A stretch of 6,571 nt of DNA from Anaerolineae bacterium (GTDB lineage Bacteria; Chloroflexota; Anaerolineae; 4572-78; J111), in NCBI GenBank assembly GCA_020433835.1, contig JAGRBY010000408.1, positions 1 through 6,571 of the forward strand. Reading direction: 5' to 3'. Position 1 is the first letter of the stretch; every line of letters begins with the position of its first letter. The position numbers and the translations under genes are program-made. The notes under the pieces are model-generated. The model was not told the origin of the DNA, did no database searches, and saw nothing but the letters and a program-made list of their open reading frames with translations. Below are positions 5,826 through 6,571 of the stretch, piece after piece.

Positions 5826-6221
5826 AGGTTGTACCTACTTACCGAATTTGAGAACGTATTTCGTTTTCACATAAAGGTGATGGCGATACAACCTGTGGCA
5901 AGTTAACGCGTAAAAATGGTTAGCAATGGCGCAAACCCTGTTTAGGCTGCCAAACAATAAAGCAACGTAGAACTGTATGGGGCTTAATACAGATAATACG
6001 TATCCTCTATTTATAACCATTTCTTGTTTGGAAATAGGGCGAGGTATCTACATTATGCGAAAGGGCTTTAGACACAAAGTGGCATTACTTTGCTAATTGT
6101 TACAGTGGTATTATCTTACCATTGTTGCTTTTATTGAGTCTACCCTCAATTTTGGCGATTTGTTTCATAAGCCTGCATCCGTTACATCGCTAACCTTAAA
6201 AATTGAGAGAAAGGGGTAAAC

Positions 6222-6281
6222 GTGCCAAAAAATCTCCCAGCGCTTATTAAAAAGTGGCGTGTCTTGATCGCTTTAGCTTGA
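6222..6281 (+). CDS. Doubtful 19-residue ORF with good ribosome binding site
   Basis: GTG is preceded by GAGAAAGGGG (6207-6216) with a 5-nt spacer. It opens a 19-residue frame, MPKNLPALIKKWRVLIALA, with a basic middle and a hydrophobic end, like a small membrane peptide or the start of a signal peptide. A six-codon frame with its own AAAGGA (6294-6299) follows at 6306. A possible extended -10 lies about 110 nt upstream, and a loose stem (6145-6153 with 6199-6207) ends at the ribosome binding site. It could be a leader peptide, a remnant of a lost gene or chance. Confidence 0.2.
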   Translation: MPKNLPALIKKWRVLIALA

Positions 6282-6350
6282 CCGACCCCTTGAAAGGACG
6301 AAAGCATGCTTGGGCGTTGTCTATAAATAACTTCGGCATGTGAATGGAGA

Positions 6351-6418
6351 TTAGAGATGGGGAGATGAGGAGATTATGCCCATCCAATCTCTTTATCTCC
6401 TCATCTCCCCATCTCTAA
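6351..6418. repeat. 24-bp perfect inverted repeat, purine-rich arm
   Basis: Arms 6351-6374 and 6395-6418 are perfectly complementary over 24 nt, with a 20-nt loop. The left arm is almost all purine and made of GAGAT-type steps (gagatggg, gagatgag, gagatt), so it is both a palindrome and a degenerate 8-nt tandem repeat. No T-run follows. It fits an intergenic repeat or a strong RNA hairpin; no gene next to it in this window clearly uses it. Confidence 0.8.
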
Positions 6419-6463
6419 AAGGCTAAGGGATGAGAATTAATTAACTTACCCAATTCTGTCGGA

Positions 6464-6518
6464 TAATTGGTAATTGGTAATTGGTAATTGGAGACAGGAG
6501 ATTGGAGACTGGAGATTG
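6464..6518. repeat. Two adjoining heptanucleotide tandem arrays
   Basis: Four perfect copies of TAATTGG fill 6464-6491. From 6491 a second series follows in a 7-nt rhythm, GAGACAG, GAGATTG, GAGACTG, GAGATTG (6491-6518). The segment 6525-6554 then has complements of the first array (AATTACC, ATTACC, TTTACC), so the array can fold back imperfectly. This resembles the short tandem heptad repeats known between genes in cyanobacteria and, from memory, Chloroflexota. The window ends soon after. Confidence 0.85.
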
Positions 6519-6571
6519 AATGCCTAATTACCATTTACTATTACCTATTTACCCAAATTCAAATGTGGAAG

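Larger units (their letters stand above)
5826..6571. other. Gene-poor, repeat-rich right flank
   Basis: No sizeable gene is supported in these 746 nt. A 61-codon minus-strand open frame (5835-6020) has neither a ribosome binding site nor recognisable content. The region holds a possible plus-strand extended -10 (TGGTATTAT, 6106-6114), a loose inverted repeat (6145-6153 with 6199-6207), a doubtful 19-codon ORF, a 24-bp perfect inverted repeat and two heptad tandem arrays. Confidence 0.6.

Noticed and set aside
5835..6020. 61-codon minus-strand frame in the right flank
   Set aside because: No Shine-Dalgarno motif and no recognisable family; rich in chance aromatic and basic residues.
6056..6110. 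GCGAAAGGGC..CACAAAG suggesting a c-di-GMP riboswitch
   Set aside because: The conserved loop and stem elements of the known class are absent; only short motifs agree.
6464..6518. CRISPR-like array
   Set aside because: Units are 7 nt and contiguous with no spacers, so this is a simple tandem repeat.

Overview
The window is about 45% GC by eye and carries four protein-coding genes, all on the minus strand, separated by long AT-rich gaps rich in palindromes. The best guess for the source is a Chloroflexota (Anaerolineae-like) bacterium. The reasons are lipoproteins with long Thr/Pro linkers, a secreted metalloprotease ending in Tyr-Val-Pro-Leu-Ile-Ile-Arg (a tail type I associate from memory with Chloroflexota exoproteins), and purine-rich heptad repeats between genes. 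This assignment is an inference; no marker gene is present.

In the order of transcription, from right to left: (1) 5826-6571 is gene-poor and holds a 24-bp perfect inverted repeat, two adjoining heptanucleotide tandem arrays and a doubtful 19-codon ORF. (2) 4402-5706 encodes a 434-residue lipoprotein with a Thr/Pro stalk and three tandem fibronectin-III-like repeats, each with its own cysteine pair. (3) A 579-nt gap contains a nested palindrome just behind that gene. (4) 3151-3822 encodes a smaller lipoprotein of the same plan with one such domain. (5) 881-2857 encodes a 658-residue secreted zinc metalloprotease (choice-of-anchor L domain, Ca-binding loop, HExxHxxGxxH and Met-turn), followed at once by an 18-bp perfect inverted repeat. 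(6) 133-474 is panD, aspartate 1-decarboxylase, the only housekeeping gene. It has an extended -10 promoter and a structured leader with a duplicated 18-mer. (7) 1-71 is an inverted pair of REP-like hairpins.

The three envelope genes probably act outside the cytoplasmic membrane: the protease is exported, and the two lipoproteins display stalked beta-sandwich domains. Gaps of about 290-580 nt suggest separate transcription units rather than one operon, and any joint function is a guess. panD supplies beta-alanine for pantothenate and CoA and has no evident functional link to its neighbours.

All four genes can be read with a Shine-Dalgarno motif exactly 6 nt before the start codon (ATG, ATG, TTG, GTG). 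This settles the start choice for the protease and the small lipoprotein. No tRNA, rRNA, CRISPR array, transposase or recognisable defence system was seen. The less ordinary content is the set of intergenic palindromes and repeats, the C-terminal tail of the protease and the cysteine-paired FN3 repeats.
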